A stretch of DNA of 64,000 nt from Annona cherimola. Lineage: Eukaryota; Streptophyta; Magnoliopsida; Magnoliales; Annonaceae. Below, in pieces: positions 23,888 to 35,480 of this stretch. The stretch is taken from the NCBI GenBank assembly GCA_030490835.1, contig CM059972.1, positions 87,467,137-87,531,136 on the forward strand, given 5' to 3'. The notes below the pieces were generated by a model. That model searched no databases. It worked only from the letters and a program-made list of their open reading frames with translations, and had not been told where the DNA came from. Positions within the stretch are counted from its first letter, which is position 1. The number at the start of each line of letters is the position of its first letter. The translations under genes were made by a program, and so were the position numbers.

Positions 23888-25472
23888 TGTTGGTCCTCAC
23901 TTTGTAGCAAAATCCAAGAGGAGAGGAGCAAATTAAGTTCTTTTAAAATTCTAAAACTTAACCTCTTACAAACTATGTTCCCTTCAATGAAAACATGGAG
24001 AGTAATAGAGCAAATAAATAGTAATTAGTAAACGCAAGAAATTATATGAGTTCGTGACAACCGTCCTCACTCCTCTCTTCTAAGAACACACACTAGTGTC
24101 TTGAGTTCCTCTATATCAATTAGAAATACACTTAGAGATCACTTTCTTTTAGATTATAGCTTTAAGAGACCTTTACAATCTTAGCACAAGTAGACGGTAA
24201 GTCTTACTCTAACCGTACACCACTTATTTTTACTTGGTCTTGGTTTCAAACACCAAGCCAAGTAGTAGTACAAAAAGGATTACAGAAAATTCTACATGTC
24301 GCAGGTTGTGTAAAGACAATTTACCATAGCGAAAGAACTCTTAGAGACTCGAGAAGTTGAATCGTTGCAACTCTTATAGTGAAAACTCAGTTATTTTTGG
24401 TAAAGCACTTAATGGAGACTTAATTGCTGATAAGTGGGAAAGTAAAGGCTTATTGAATGCTCTTACTAACCTTGTTCACTCCACTTTTCGTGCTTTAAAT
24501 AATGGAGGAGTTATTTCGAAAGTTAAGAGTTAGGTGGCATGCATTAAATGCGCCAAAGTTTGAAATTTTTTACTGTTATAGTGCATATCGTAGTTGGAGT
24601 CGACTTCAGCTGAAACTTCGCCCAAGTTTACACTAGAGTTGACTTGGAGTGTTGCTTCTATCAGGGCATTTTCACTTCTTAAGTCCTTTAAATGTAGTAC
24701 CCCTGAAGTTCTAACTTGAATCAACTTGGTCTTCGACTTGACTCAAGTCGCGAGTGAAGTCAACTTTGGGTTCGACTTTATATGTAACTTCTTTAGTCAG
24801 TGGGAATATGCAACCCCTAAGTTGACTTTATAGTGAAGTCGACTTAGCTATGAGACTTCGTTGACTACTTGAAACTTTAAACTTCAAGAAATATGTTTCT
24901 ATGGTTTTAATCTTCTAAGTCCTTGAATTGAGTCAACTTGATCTTGGACTTCATCCAAGTCACTTAGCGGAGTCGACTTAAATGTGTAACTTGACTTTTG
25001 GTACTTAGCGTTTAAAATTTAGCTCGGATTTTCAGAAATGCAAGTCGAAATTTGAGGTTGACCTGGTCTTCAACTTCACCCAAGTCGCAGGGTAGAGGCG
25101 ACATGGGTTGTGACTTCGCTTATTTAACTTTGAATTAGTGAGTTTATGCAACACCCTAAGTCAACTTGGTTATCAATTTCACCCAAGTCACTAGCAGAGT
25201 GAACTTGAGTCTGTGACTTGACCTATCTATTCTTCAAGATTTGCATTCGTTCAACTTATGTCGTATCCTGGGATTGACTTAGGTATAAATTTGACTTAAG
25301 TTTTGTGTCTGAGTTGACTTAGACACGGGACTTGGTCTACTATGCTTTAGCAATTAAAATTTCCAACTTGAAATCACTTCACCAAATATATTAATCCATT
25401 TAAACACTCAAATTTGGATTGTTAATCATCAAAACATAGATTGATCTAGATTTTCTAGTTGATTTCACAACA
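23888..25472 (-). mobile_element. solo LTR of the copia family
   Basis: Starts TGTTGGTCCTCAC, with GCAAAATCCAAGAGGAGAGG matching the LTR edge at 44233. It ends at TTGATTTCACAACA, after the AATCATCAAAACATAGATT block seen near 45950. It carries decayed AGTCGACTT motifs between 24597 and 25330. It is 1585 bp and flanked on both sides by a perfect GTATT (23883-23887 and 25473-25477). No internal element sequence adjoins it, so the internal part and one LTR were lost, most simply by LTR-LTR recombination. It is more diverged than the other copies. Confidence 0.93.
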
Positions 25473-25788
25473 GTATTTTTATTTTAATTTTTATATATTA
25501 TTTCAGTAACCTATGTAACTCGATTGACATATAAAAGGTTCAAGGGCCTTACAGGTCTAGAGTTCAAATGTAGTTGCCCAAATGAGAGTTGACGGATTTA
25601 GGAAATACGTTAGTAAGAAGGAGAGTGAAAGGTGGAAATAGAGCGTACAAAATATAAGGAAGGTGGTGATAAGCTGCAGGAGAGATTCTTGAACAAGTAT
25701 AATTTTATTTGAGGGTTGATATGTGATTCCAATTCATATTTAATTTTTTTACTACAATTATTTGGTGCGGGCGATTTTATATTGCGTT

Positions 25789-26036
25789 ATGATTTTTCTT
25801 AAGCTATGGATTTTAGATGACATGATCAATTTTATATTCATAAGAATTTTTGATAAGGATATAAAATTATGCGGATAAATTATGCCTCAGTTCTATGCCT
25901 AAGGTACATGTTATGATTTTTCTTAAGCTATGGATTTTAGATGACATGATTAATTTTATATTCATAAGAATTTTTGGTAAGGATATAAAATTATGGGGAT
26001 AAATTATGCCTCAGTTCCATGCCTAAGGTACATGTG
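25789..26036. repeat. 124-bp tandem duplication
   Basis: Two units (25789-25912 and 25913-26036) starting ATGATTTTTCTTAAGCTATG with only a few differences (for example GATCAATT against GATTAATT). No coding content. 25478-25788 and 26037-26440 around it are AT-rich with no gene. Confidence 0.93.
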
Positions 26037-26440
26037 TTGATATTATCTTGGTCATGTTTTTCTACGCATTTTATTTCGCTTATAAAATAATATATAATAA
26101 TTAGTTATGAATTTTACATAAGTCATGGCCAAACAATTTTATTAGGTGTATGTAACTGGTGGAATTTGATCTCAATAAGAAAGCACAAACTGTCGTAGTA
26201 GAGATTTTCGTCTCTTAGCATTAAAATATATATGCAATGAGAAAGCGATTGCATTTAGTTTATTTAAAAGCAAGGGATGTCCAGAATTCCAAATGTGTCG
26301 TACTCGAATATTAAATTTTATATTTAAATATGTATGTCTATATGTGGTTGTGTATGCGGTGGTGTTCAGGAAGATGGACCGGACATGTGTTGAATATAGA
26401 TATATATTACTTGTGTGCACTGATTGTAAAATAGAAGTGT

Positions 26441-26900
26441 TAAAGTAATAGGTTGGACAAGTTTGAGTCTAATCTTCATTCTAAATTATTTAAAAAATCT
26501 CAACTCTAATCTGTTTATTAATTTATTTAAAAATCTAGGGTGTGTTTGTTTGGGGCAAAAAAATGTCAACCAAAACTTTTCAATCCAAAACTTTTCACTC
26601 TCCATAACTACTCTATTTTTTAATTATTTTTTCACATTTTCCTATACAAACTACCCTACTTTTTCAATCATTTCTACACAACTACCCATACAACTAACCT
26701 ATCTATTTTAACTTTATTATCTTTATTCCTCATCATTACTCCTATTATATCATTTTCTATCAATTTGACAACTTCTACTTCAAAAACTTTTCATCAAAAG
26801 TTTTACCCCTAACCAAACACACCCCTAAACTATAACTCATTTACTACCTATTTAAAAAACAGATTGACAAGTTATTAATGAGTTGTATATATATATATTG
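26441..26900 (+). repeat. dispersed repeat (copy 2), split by a MITE
   Basis: The halves 26441-26537 and 26825-26900 together follow the same order as copies 1 and 3: GGTTGGACAAGTT, CTCAACTCTAATCTGTTTATT, CTAAACTATAACTCATTTA. The MITE at 26538 lies between them. Confidence 0.5.
26538..26824 (+). mobile_element. Tourist-like MITE, 287 bp
   Basis: Inverted ends GGGTGTGTTTGTTTGGGG and (reverse of the right end) GGGTGTGTTTGGTTAGGGG. The 3-bp duplication CTA lies at 26535-26537 and 26825-26827. Size, ends and 3-bp duplication fit PIF/Harbinger-derived Tourist MITEs. No coding capacity. A diverged relative lies at 18486-18782 in the opposite orientation. Confidence 0.85.
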
Positions 26901-27869
26901 TAAACATAATAATTATGAAACTACAAAACTACTTTTCTAGCCCACTAGTTAAAATAAACAAAAGATAAATTAATACCTGTCAATTTAGGTAATGGTGAGA
27001 GGGTTGCACGGCGAGGGAGAGATAGGCGACTAAGACACTAGGATGGACACCTTTAGAAATGATAAGCTTGCGGACATGATAGATTTAAGGAGAGAGAGGG
27101 ATTAACTGGGAAAAATTCATGGAGTGGGGAATGAGGCCTAATCATTTGTGACCGGTCAAAAAGGAAGTTATTTCAGACTGGTCTAAAATAAATTTTTTTA
27201 TTTTTTCTAAAATTATAATTTTAGTTATGTTTAATCTACAAATCAATTTTTACCAATTTTATAGATGTGTATATATTTATTGTAGATTTTTAAACATAGA
27301 GGTATTTTAGTCATTTTAAATTATTGAAGCATGACTAAAATACCCTTATGTTTAAAAATTAAAAATAAATATATATACATCTCCAAAATTAATAAAAACT
27401 GGTTTATAAATTAAACACAAGTAAATTAACTGTTTTGCAAAAAAATGAAAAATATAATTTTGGATTGGTCTGAAATGATCATTTTGCAAGAGGAATTGGT
27501 GAAGGACAAGGACGGAGAGGGAAGGGGAAATGTAGGGAGGGAGGGAGAGTAGGCTTGTATCGAGAGGGAAGAAGGTAGGTGCGACACTTAGAGGGATGAA
27601 AGGGGTTGCGTGCCACAAAACTCTTAGTGCAGGCGGCACTTTATGGAAAAATGGAATTAACTCACAACTTGTTTGAAAGGAAGAAGGCATCGATGTGACG
27701 AACCTCTCACAGGGAAGTCAAAGGGGTGCAATCTGAGATAATGCTTTTGACAACTCAGATAGCGAAAAATGGAAATTTAGGTCAGTAGGTAAGTCCTGGA
27801 GCTGGGGAAAATAAAATAAGTAGGGGTCACATGTATGTGTATAAATATATATATATATATATAATTTTA
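26901..27869. other. AT-rich and GA-rich sequence, no gene
   Basis: 27480-27570 is purine-rich (GGAAGGGGAAATGTAGGGAG and neighbours), like the core of the dispersed repeats. Two inverted pieces around 27215-27265 and 27400-27450 mirror each other (AAATTATAATTTTAGTTATG against CAAAAAAATGAAAAATATAATTTT, loosely). A (TA)n run lies at about 27845-27862. Confidence 0.4.
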
Positions 27870-28060
27870 ATATGTTAAATGAGTTACTAAACAGGTTAAC
27901 AGATTGTAAAATTCTAACTATAATCTATTTATTTAATTAAATAATTAAACGGGTTAGCAAATCGTAAATTATTTATTCAAAAATCTCACCCTAAATCCAT
28001 TTATAAATAGGTTGGACGAGCGAGTTGATAGGTTAACCATGAACTTTAACATCCCGACTT
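27870..28060 (+). repeat. dispersed repeat terminal domain (copy 3)
   Basis: Contains AACAGGTTAACAGATTG, AATCTATTTATTTAATTAA, CCATTTATAAATAGGTTGGA and GAGTTGATAGGTTAACCATGA in the same order as copy 1. Confidence 0.5.
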
Positions 28061-28848
28061 TGAAGTGACTTGAATTTTTGCAACAAGACCCAACTAATTA
28101 GCGACAACATCTATTAATGAAGAATTGCACTCTAGTCGTTGTATCTTTTTGTGTGGACCCATGCCTAGGCTAAGCCTACCATAAAAAAAGCCCAATGTAA
28201 GAAGAAGAGCCAAGTGGCTCTAGTGATGATGTCACAACTTATTAGCCCCTGACTCCATTTTGTTATAAATTATCCATTTTAACTTCCATTTTTTAATCAA
28301 ATAGTCAATTTCTATATTTTTAATGTTTCTAAACTCAATGAAAAAGTTTGATTTTACAATTGAGGCCTGATATTTAAGTTATTGACTTAAATAATTATTT
28401 TTATAATTTAATTAAGTTTTAATTGGGTCATTATAATTTTTAAATGATTTTCTACTTGCTATTCATATTGAGACTTGCTCATTATTTTACAAGTGAGCCT
28501 AATCAAGTGGGACACTAAAAATTAGATTTTTATAAGAAAAATTAATTTTTAAATATTTAAAGGCATATTTTGAAAATTTTGAAAATATATTGTATTTTAT
28601 TGTGCATTGGATGTTATAACATAAACATGACTAGTAGATGTTGAATGTTTATAAGATTTATTAATTATAATAATTGATTATATCATAAATTTGTGATTGA
28701 TCTTTCGTATTACATTAAATACATTGTCCAATATCACTTTTCTAGGTTAGTATGTTGCAGTTTCTTTCGTATATTCCATAAAAAAGTTGCAAGGGATGAA
28801 CAATATTCAATAATAGATGTTCATTTCCTTACCTCAATTTTCGAAAAG
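28061..28848. other. AT-rich intergenic sequence
   Basis: No gene or clear repeat recognised. Confidence 0.45.
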
Positions 28849-29330
28849 TGTTGAGAAAATTCTAGATTGTTGAAAGGCTTGAAAAGTTCTTAGTTTATAT
28901 GTGTAAGAATAAGCTTCTCAATTCAACTAGTCATTTTGGGATAAAACTGGCCCATTTCAACATGGTATCAGAGCTAGACTTAAGCCCTTTCGTATTTATC
29001 ACCCTTTATAACATATCTCTATATCTTTGGCTTGAGACGTGATGGAGAGTGTTACGTAGTGAAGAGTTCCTGGTTTATATGTGTGGAAATAGACTTTCTA
29101 ACTTAGCTAGTCATTTTAGGACAGAATCAACACATCTCAATATGGTATCAAAGTTAGACCAAAATCTATTTGTGTTTTGTCCCCATTTATGATTGGTGTC
29201 CACATCTCTGGCCTAAGACATGAGGAAGAGTGTTACGTGGTGAAAAAATCACAAATAGTTAAAAGGCTTGAAGAGCTCATAGTTAATATGTGTGGGAATA
29301 AATTTCTTAACTTGGATAATCATTTGAACA
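28849..29330 (+). mobile_element. TRIM: miniature LTR retrotransposon, tandem three-LTR form
   Basis: LTR1 is 28849-28962 (TGTTGAG..TTTCAACA), followed by a perfect primer site TGGTATCAGAGC at 28963-28974. A short internal part runs to the purine stretch GATGGAGAG at 29041-29049. LTR2 is 29050-29142 (TGTTACG..), followed by a mutated primer site TGGTATCAAAGT at 29143-29154. A second short internal part ends GAGGAAGAG, and LTR3 starts at 29231 (TGTTACG..) and fades near 29330. The LTRs share TTATATGTGTGGGAATA-like and TTCTCAACTTAGCTAGTCATTTT-like cores. LTRs of about 100 bp, a Met primer site and no coding space are the definition of TRIMs. All parts are diverged, so it is old. Confidence 0.8.
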
Positions 29331-29384
29331 AATTTCTGTCTCGCTCTCTTTCTTTTTTATTGTTTGTCATCCATCACATCTTGT

Positions 29385-30290
29385 AAGTGTTTTAATGGTC
29401 ATAGTCAACCTGTCAACTTGCCCATTTAACTAATTTATAAATGAATTTTGGTTGAGTTTTCGAGTAAATAGTTTATGGTAAAAAAATTTATTCAACTATT
29501 TAAATAAATAAATAGATCAAAGTTGAAATTTTTAATCCATCAACCCATTATAACTTATTCGACATGTTTAACCTATTAACTAAGAGGGTACACATAAATT
29601 CTAAAATGTTAAAATTTTAATTTCCTCCATTTTGAATCTCCCATCGTCACTTAACTAGACTCAAGCTTTACTAGGCCTCATTGAAATCACCATCCCTAGG
29701 CAGCCATCGCTTACAACACCTGCCTTCTTCTTCCCTATTAATGAGGACTGCTTCCCTTTCTTTCTTTTTTTTTCTCTCTCTGTCTCTCTCTCTCCCTTCT
29801 CTCTCTCCCCTTCTTACTCATTTAACCCTTCTCTCCATTTAATTTCTCCTTCTCTTCTCTCTCTTTGTCTTACGACCAACAGAATCTTTTACAATGCTTG
29901 TCTTCCTCTTGTTATCACCTAAATCATCATTGCTAATGTTGCCCTTCAACTCTTTTGTCATTGCCCAAAATGTCATTACCTGTTGTGCCACTAGTAACCC
30001 TCTCTTCGTCACCCAAATCGCCCAATCAAGTATATTTCTGAGTTATTAATGTCATTTTTTAATTATCAACACTTTAAATTAGCTTCATTTGGACTTATTT
30101 GCAACATATATACACAATCAATTAAGAACTTGTCAATTATTCATTAAACAAGTTGTAACTAAGTTAGTGCTATGATTTCTTAAATAGAATGATAAATGAA
30201 TTAAGTTTAAGCTTTTTTAAATGAGTAAGGAATAAGATTAAGCTCTAATCTATTCAAACAGATCCGTTACCAGCCCTAGTAACAAGTAGA
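29385..30290 (-). repeat. dispersed repeat with pyrimidine core (copy 4)
   Basis: The terminal domain (29385-29600) starts TTTTAATGGTCATAGTCAAC, the reverse of the copy 1 end. It is followed by a TC-rich block (29755-29870) and further AT-rich sequence to about CAGATCCGTTACCAGCCCTAG. The order terminal domain then purine/pyrimidine block matches copy 1 in the opposite orientation. Confidence 0.5.
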
Positions 30291-31774
30291 CTCTGAAACT
30301 ACTATTGTAAATAGCATAAAGTTGGATTTACAGAGCCCAAACCAAGCTTAGGTACTGGAAAGAATTATCAAGCTTTAAACATATATAATTAAAGAATGTT
30401 ATAATAATCATTTTCTTTCTAATTGTTCAAACCTATTTTGCCATTTTTTCCTATCCCAGGGCAATAGAAAATTGCAACCGAAATAACAATTTAGGAATAA
30501 CTTGGTGAAGATGTTGAAGCTAGTTTACTAATATCATATTTTCAAGACAAAACTGAAGAAAAAATGAAGATGAAGATGAACAACAAGACAAAAAGGAGAA
30601 GTTATTAGAATTGTATTAACAAGTACAATCCCTCTGACTCTGACTGCAGCCGCTGGATTCATAGCTATTTTGGCAGGATTTATTGGAAACTAAAGTAGAA
30701 GTATAAGCCACGAACTCTTGTTCGAGGCTTCGACCATACCCATATGCACAACATTTCTATTTAGGTGTTTTGTAATTGTTTTTGCAATGCTTCGCCCCAA
30801 GCATCTCCTGCTGCTTCAGCGCTATCATTAGAAGTTTTGTGCTAACTACCATAGGATCGTTGGCCCTAGTAGTGGGCTTTAGAGCCATTTTCGACATGGG
30901 TAATGAATTGGAATTGAAATTAATGTTCATGTCTGCTGGAAAATTGAGGATTTAATGTTTATATGTTGTTAAGTTCAAGAAATATAGAGATGCCAATTTT
31001 CACCATTTTGTGTTTTTAGCTTGAATGAAAAATAATAGCAGTGAGTATAAAATTTTTCAAATATTTGTGTCATCTATTGTGATTTTAGAAAACATTTGCC
31101 AGAAGACATAAATTGATAAAATAATATGTTATCACAATTTTTTAGAATTTAATTAATTTATTGGATTGCTAAGAAGCACTCATAATTTACAATTTTACAT
31201 ACTAAAATTCGTGCAGGCTTCTATTGAAGAAGCATTTCAGCAATTTATAAAAAATTTGTAATTTTTTCACTTTTTAACAATCATGATTTTGTCTTTATTT
31301 GCTTAGGGAATGTCAACTGGGCCAAGTTGCCCAAGCTTATTACTAAGCCTACTAAGTAGGGTGTTTACTTATAGGGTAAATAGGATCAAATTTTCCACGA
31401 TGTCAATCATTTGCAAATCAATCGAAATTGTTTTAGTTTTCTAATCATGGTCTTAGAAACTATTTGAAAAATCTATCTTGACATCTTTCTTTTTGTACTT
31501 TTGAGGCTTGACATTTTTGTAGTTTTTGTATATTTTGGCCTCCTTGTTCATCCGAAAGGATGAATTTACATTTTTATTCTTGCCACTAAGAGCGCTTTTT
31601 GCAAGCAATGTGCTACAACGAAGCTGATAACTATATGAAAGTAGAGTTATTAATGTCCATATTTGAGTATGAAGTTTGTCAATTCACTGTATTTAGTATA
31701 AATCTGTTACAATTGATATGAAACAAAGTTGGAATGCATTTTAGCAAGTTTAAGGTATAATAAGCATTTGTTAG
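30291..31774. other. AT-rich intergenic sequence
   Basis: Two short hydrophobic frames (about 30600-30693 and 30787-30954, plus strand) look faintly alike but lack a start and a recognisable family. No gene called. Confidence 0.4.
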
Positions 31775-32985
31775 AATGAGTGATGTTATTTTCCCTCTAA
31801 GTTGGGTTTTTATGTTGCTTTATAAGTGAAACGGAGGGCCTACTGTGGATCATCAAAGTGGAGATGGGCTGTTGGAGCTGGGACACAAATAGAGAATCAA
31901 AGCTAAAACTATATGGACAAATTCGCTTTCACCATAGCCCTAGTTGATGCCGATATGCCAGAGGCAACATTGCAAATATGTTTCATAACTTGCCCAATAA
32001 ATCATGTATAAAAGGGTGCTTGAGCATTTGTTAAGGCATTCTTTTGGCACAAATTACAAGTCTTAGAAGAGCAATTTTGGAAGTCAAAAAGAGGGAAAGA
32101 GAAGGGAGGAGCTCAAGCTAAAGGAATCTTCTAGAGTTTATTTTTTCTTATCTTCTTCTTTTTATTTCTTTTATTTTCTAAAATTTCATGGTTGTGCATG
32201 TGGATGTTATTCTTTTTTAATTTTCTATGCAAATCATGAGCTAAGCTTTTAGGGTTGTGATGTATCTCAACATAAATTTGTAACTTTTGCTTCTTCCTCA
32301 TATGATTTTAATGTTTGAATTATTCATTCTCCTTGGGATTAATGTTTCTATGAGTTTAGCTATCTTATAGAATGTTATGGGAACCCTTTGCCATGATTGA
32401 GAGAGCTAGCTTAGGGTTGAACTTGGGATGAATGACACAAGTTTATTTGATTATGCTAACAATGTCTCATTTTCTAAAGGTGATTGAATTTATTGGTTTG
32501 TATAAGAATAAACCCTGCTAATCTTGTGTAAATTGAGTATAAGGCTTGTTGTTAATGCTGCAATAATATCCATTGTAATAGAGATATAGAAATTGAAGAT
32601 TTATTTTTAGGTTATATATGTTAAAAGACATATATAAATACCTTAGTGCCTTAGATTAATAACCCATTATAATGAATTAATTAGGGGAAGTGAGAGATGC
32701 ATGTATGATGTGTTGAGAGAAATAACAATCCTAAATCTAGCCACATGAGAGGTCATTTATCTTGTTGTATGCTTGTTGCTATTTTTCTTTAGAAATTTTA
32801 CCATTTCTTACTACCTGTTAAAATTAATCCCTATCTATCTTTCAAAGTAAAATTTAAATTCAATTTGACATAGAATAGTAAATTAATTCTCCTTCAAGAG
32901 AATGATATCCTACTCATTACTTTATTTATTATATAGCATGTGCACTTGCATAGTGACTCTACTCATTTTACACGCATTAAATTTT
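31775..32985 (+). repeat. Athila-like 5' LTR
   Basis: Left edge approximate. It contains a TATA box TATAAAAG at 32007-32014, a CT/T-rich leader from about 32130, and the TTAGGGTTGTGATG and GGGAACCCTTTGCCATGATTG blocks typical of Athila/Tat LTRs. It ends just before the primer site at 32986. The partner LTR is not in the window. Confidence 0.65.
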
Positions 32986-33003
32986 TGACATCGTTGCGAG
33001 TGA
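32986..33003 (+). promoter_or_regulatory. degenerate Athila primer binding site
   Basis: TGACATCGTTGCGAGTGA follows a T run. It resembles the TGGCGCCGTTGCCGGGG site of Athila-type elements with several substitutions. Confidence 0.5.
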
Positions 33004-33479
33004 TTGTAAAATTTTAATTAGTTTATTGTCTATATTAATTTTTGGGCCTTAAATTTTATTTGGATTTTTTATGCATATCTTTCTTTTCTTTTTGTTTTGT
33101 TTTATTTTGAATATTGTTGGGCTACCACAAGTACATGGGTTGTCACGTGTAGTATATAAAAGATCATTTTCATGAGGATTGGGTTGAAATCTAAACTATA
33201 TCATTTTCAATCATCTTTGCCAACAGAAAATAGAGAAAAAAATAAAACCTATGACTAATCTAAGAAAATAGAAAATATTGCTAATCTAATGACATGAATT
33301 GGATTTAGGAACAAGAGATATTAAAGATCTAGGATTCAAAATTTTACATGTGACATTTCTGCAATAAATGATCGGCTCGCTTATTTAATCTGGATAATCT
33401 ACGTCAAAGAAGAACAAACCGCAAAGAGGTATAAAAGGCATATTCTAACCTTCACAACTAACTATCCCCATGGGATTAT

Positions 33480-34490
33480 GTTGATTAGAACTCATTAAGT
33501 TCTATTATAATTTATGAAATTTCTCAAGATTGTCACGCCTATGCTCATGGTCTGCAATTTTAGTTTTAATATTTTAATTATCGTATATTAGATTATCACC
33601 TCTCACTTCCTTCACATAACATATAAAATCATGCCAAAGGTCAAGTTCAAACACCCAGCAAGCATTAAGATTACAAGATACTAAATTAACACAAATATAC
33701 TTTATAAAAAAATAAAAACCAATCATCAAAGCACTATACCACAAGCTACATCCTAAACTTTATAATATAAACTTAGCCAAATATGGTTTGAATCAATCCA
33801 AACAACAAGATAAGATTACTGAAAGAATCCATCACCCCAAGATAACTAAATAAAAATAATAAGAAAAGAAAGCTTATTGGTGTAATCTTCAATTATGTCT
33901 TGAATATCTCTCGCTAACTCAACAATTCCTTCTTCTCTCGTTCAAAACTCTAGCCACTAATTCTTGCTCAAAATTACGTCCTTAGATGACCTAGTTCATG
34001 TATAGCAAAAGTTCGCATAAAAATCTCCCAAAATTATGGAAAACAGTCATAAAAAAGCAGTGTATGTCGGGCTAGGGGTGGACATGGCCTGGGTCATGTT
34101 TCCTCTAGGTAAACATGACCTGGCCCGTGTTCCCCTCTAGTGCATGCTTATTTGTTACGAAAATTGATGATTCACTTCTCGACACACCCCCAACCGTACC
34201 AAAACTTCTTCAGCATGTCATTGCCCGTTTTGATCACTTAATTGGCTCCTTTATAGCTATCATCAAATTGAATGTATTTGATTCTTAAACTTTGATTCTT
34301 CATGATTTGAATGTACTTAATGCCAAAATAACCTGAATTCATATACAATGGCCAATATGAGTATCTCGCACCAAACAAAATAAATTCTACAATTCAAGCT
34401 CACAGACTCATATTTAAATTAATGATTTGATCATTAAATCATCCAAGTTGCTAGGAATAATCTGCATCTAATAAATATGCTCACACTTGA
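33480..34490 (-). repeat. Tat/Athila-like LTR fragment in opposite orientation
   Basis: On the minus strand the right edge reads GAGGACAAGAAAAGGTTCAA, then GTGTGAGCAT, the usual border of pol-downstream sequence and 3' LTR in Tat/Athila elements. LTR-like leader sequence follows (AGAGAAGAAGGAATTG, GATATTCAAGACAT). It seems to be a separate insertion in the untranslated leader of the Athila copy. 33004-33479 and 34491-34980 around it hold AT-rich sequence with no coding signal. Both edges approximate. Confidence 0.45.
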
Positions 34491-34980
34491 ACCTTTTCTT
34501 GTCCTCAAGTAAATTTAACTCATCACAAGTCATAAGTCGAATATCAAAATTTTCAAACAATGTAAAATAAGGGTTTTATTTGAGCTGAAGATCATAATTA
34601 ATATGTTAAGTATCAAGACCATAAGACTCAAATGTTTATTAGTTTAGTGAGTTCAATAAATAAGAATCTCAGCATGTATCCATCAATCAACCATGAAAAT
34701 TCCATCCTACTTCAATTAACCTACAAACACTTCCACTATTTCATCCTAATGAATTAAGAGCTCAAAATTTGTAAAATGAAAAGCTTCTAACTCTCCTATC
34801 ACTACAACTTTGCTTCTATAAGTGCAAGAGGTGTAGAGGTATCACTGAGTCATTTCATTTGATTTTGAACTAGAGTGCACATTTCACCAAAAACTTCATA
34901 AGCACTTAAGGAGCACTACTTAGAATCTTGGAGTAACAATAAATTAAGGAGAAGTTAATTATGAAAATCATCATTACTAA

Positions 34981-35480
34981 CAAGAAGTTAACCAGGAAGA
35001 TCAAGAGCTCATTATTATTGATGACATGGATAGGATGATGTATGAATTCACAACACTTATGCTTGATGGTTTTCATGACAACATTAGTCGGCCTCTTATT
35101 CATGACAAGAATTTCAAGCTAAAATCGATAATGTTTCACATGATACGAACAATAGGACAATTTGGTGGACCTTCTAATGTGAATCCTCATAGCTCTTGAT
35201 GAATTTCATGTAAATCATGACTCATTCAAGCAAGAGGGAGTGTGATGCTATTCGATTGAGGCTATTTTCATGTTCACTAAAAGATAAGGCTCATGCTTAG
35301 CTCAATACTCTTCCTCCTAATCTCATTAGAGATTGGGATGGCTTGGCTCAATAATTTTTAGCCAAGTAGTTCCCACCAGCTAAAGCCATGCAGTTAAGTG
35401 ATCAAATCACTTCACTCATGCAAGCTAATGGGGAATCATTATATGAAGCTTAGGATCAGCTCAATGCGCTATTGAGGAAT
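34981..35480 (+). pseudogene. Athila gag, first part
   Basis: Open from 34981 to about 35199, with DDMDRMMYEFTTLMLDG and FKLKSIMFHMIRTIGQFGG, the Athila gag pattern of a conserved hydrophobic helix followed by IxQFGG. It continues in shifted frames with LKDKAHA, FPPAKAMQL, ITSLMQANGESLYEA and QLNALLR up to the insertion. Several stops and frameshifts break it. The retrotransposon gag core is therefore present but inactive. It resumes at 56737. Confidence 0.85.
35472..35480. repeat. probable 9-bp target duplication, left copy
   Basis: TTGAGGAAT lies directly before the inverted terminus GGGGCCTAACCCATGGGAAG. The right partner TCGTAGAAT at 56728-56736 matches at 6 of 9 positions. The 9-bp length is typical of Mutator-like elements. 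Confidence 0.5.

Noticed and set aside
28963..28974. tRNA-like GGTATCAGAGC sequence as a tRNA gene fragment
   Set aside because: Only 12 bases match and they follow an LTR edge; this is a primer binding site.
30597..30954. Two short hydrophobic plus-strand frames with faint mutual similarity
   Set aside because: No start codon in context, no known organellar or nuclear membrane protein recognised, and similarity is within what AT/GT-rich hydrophobic codons give by chance.
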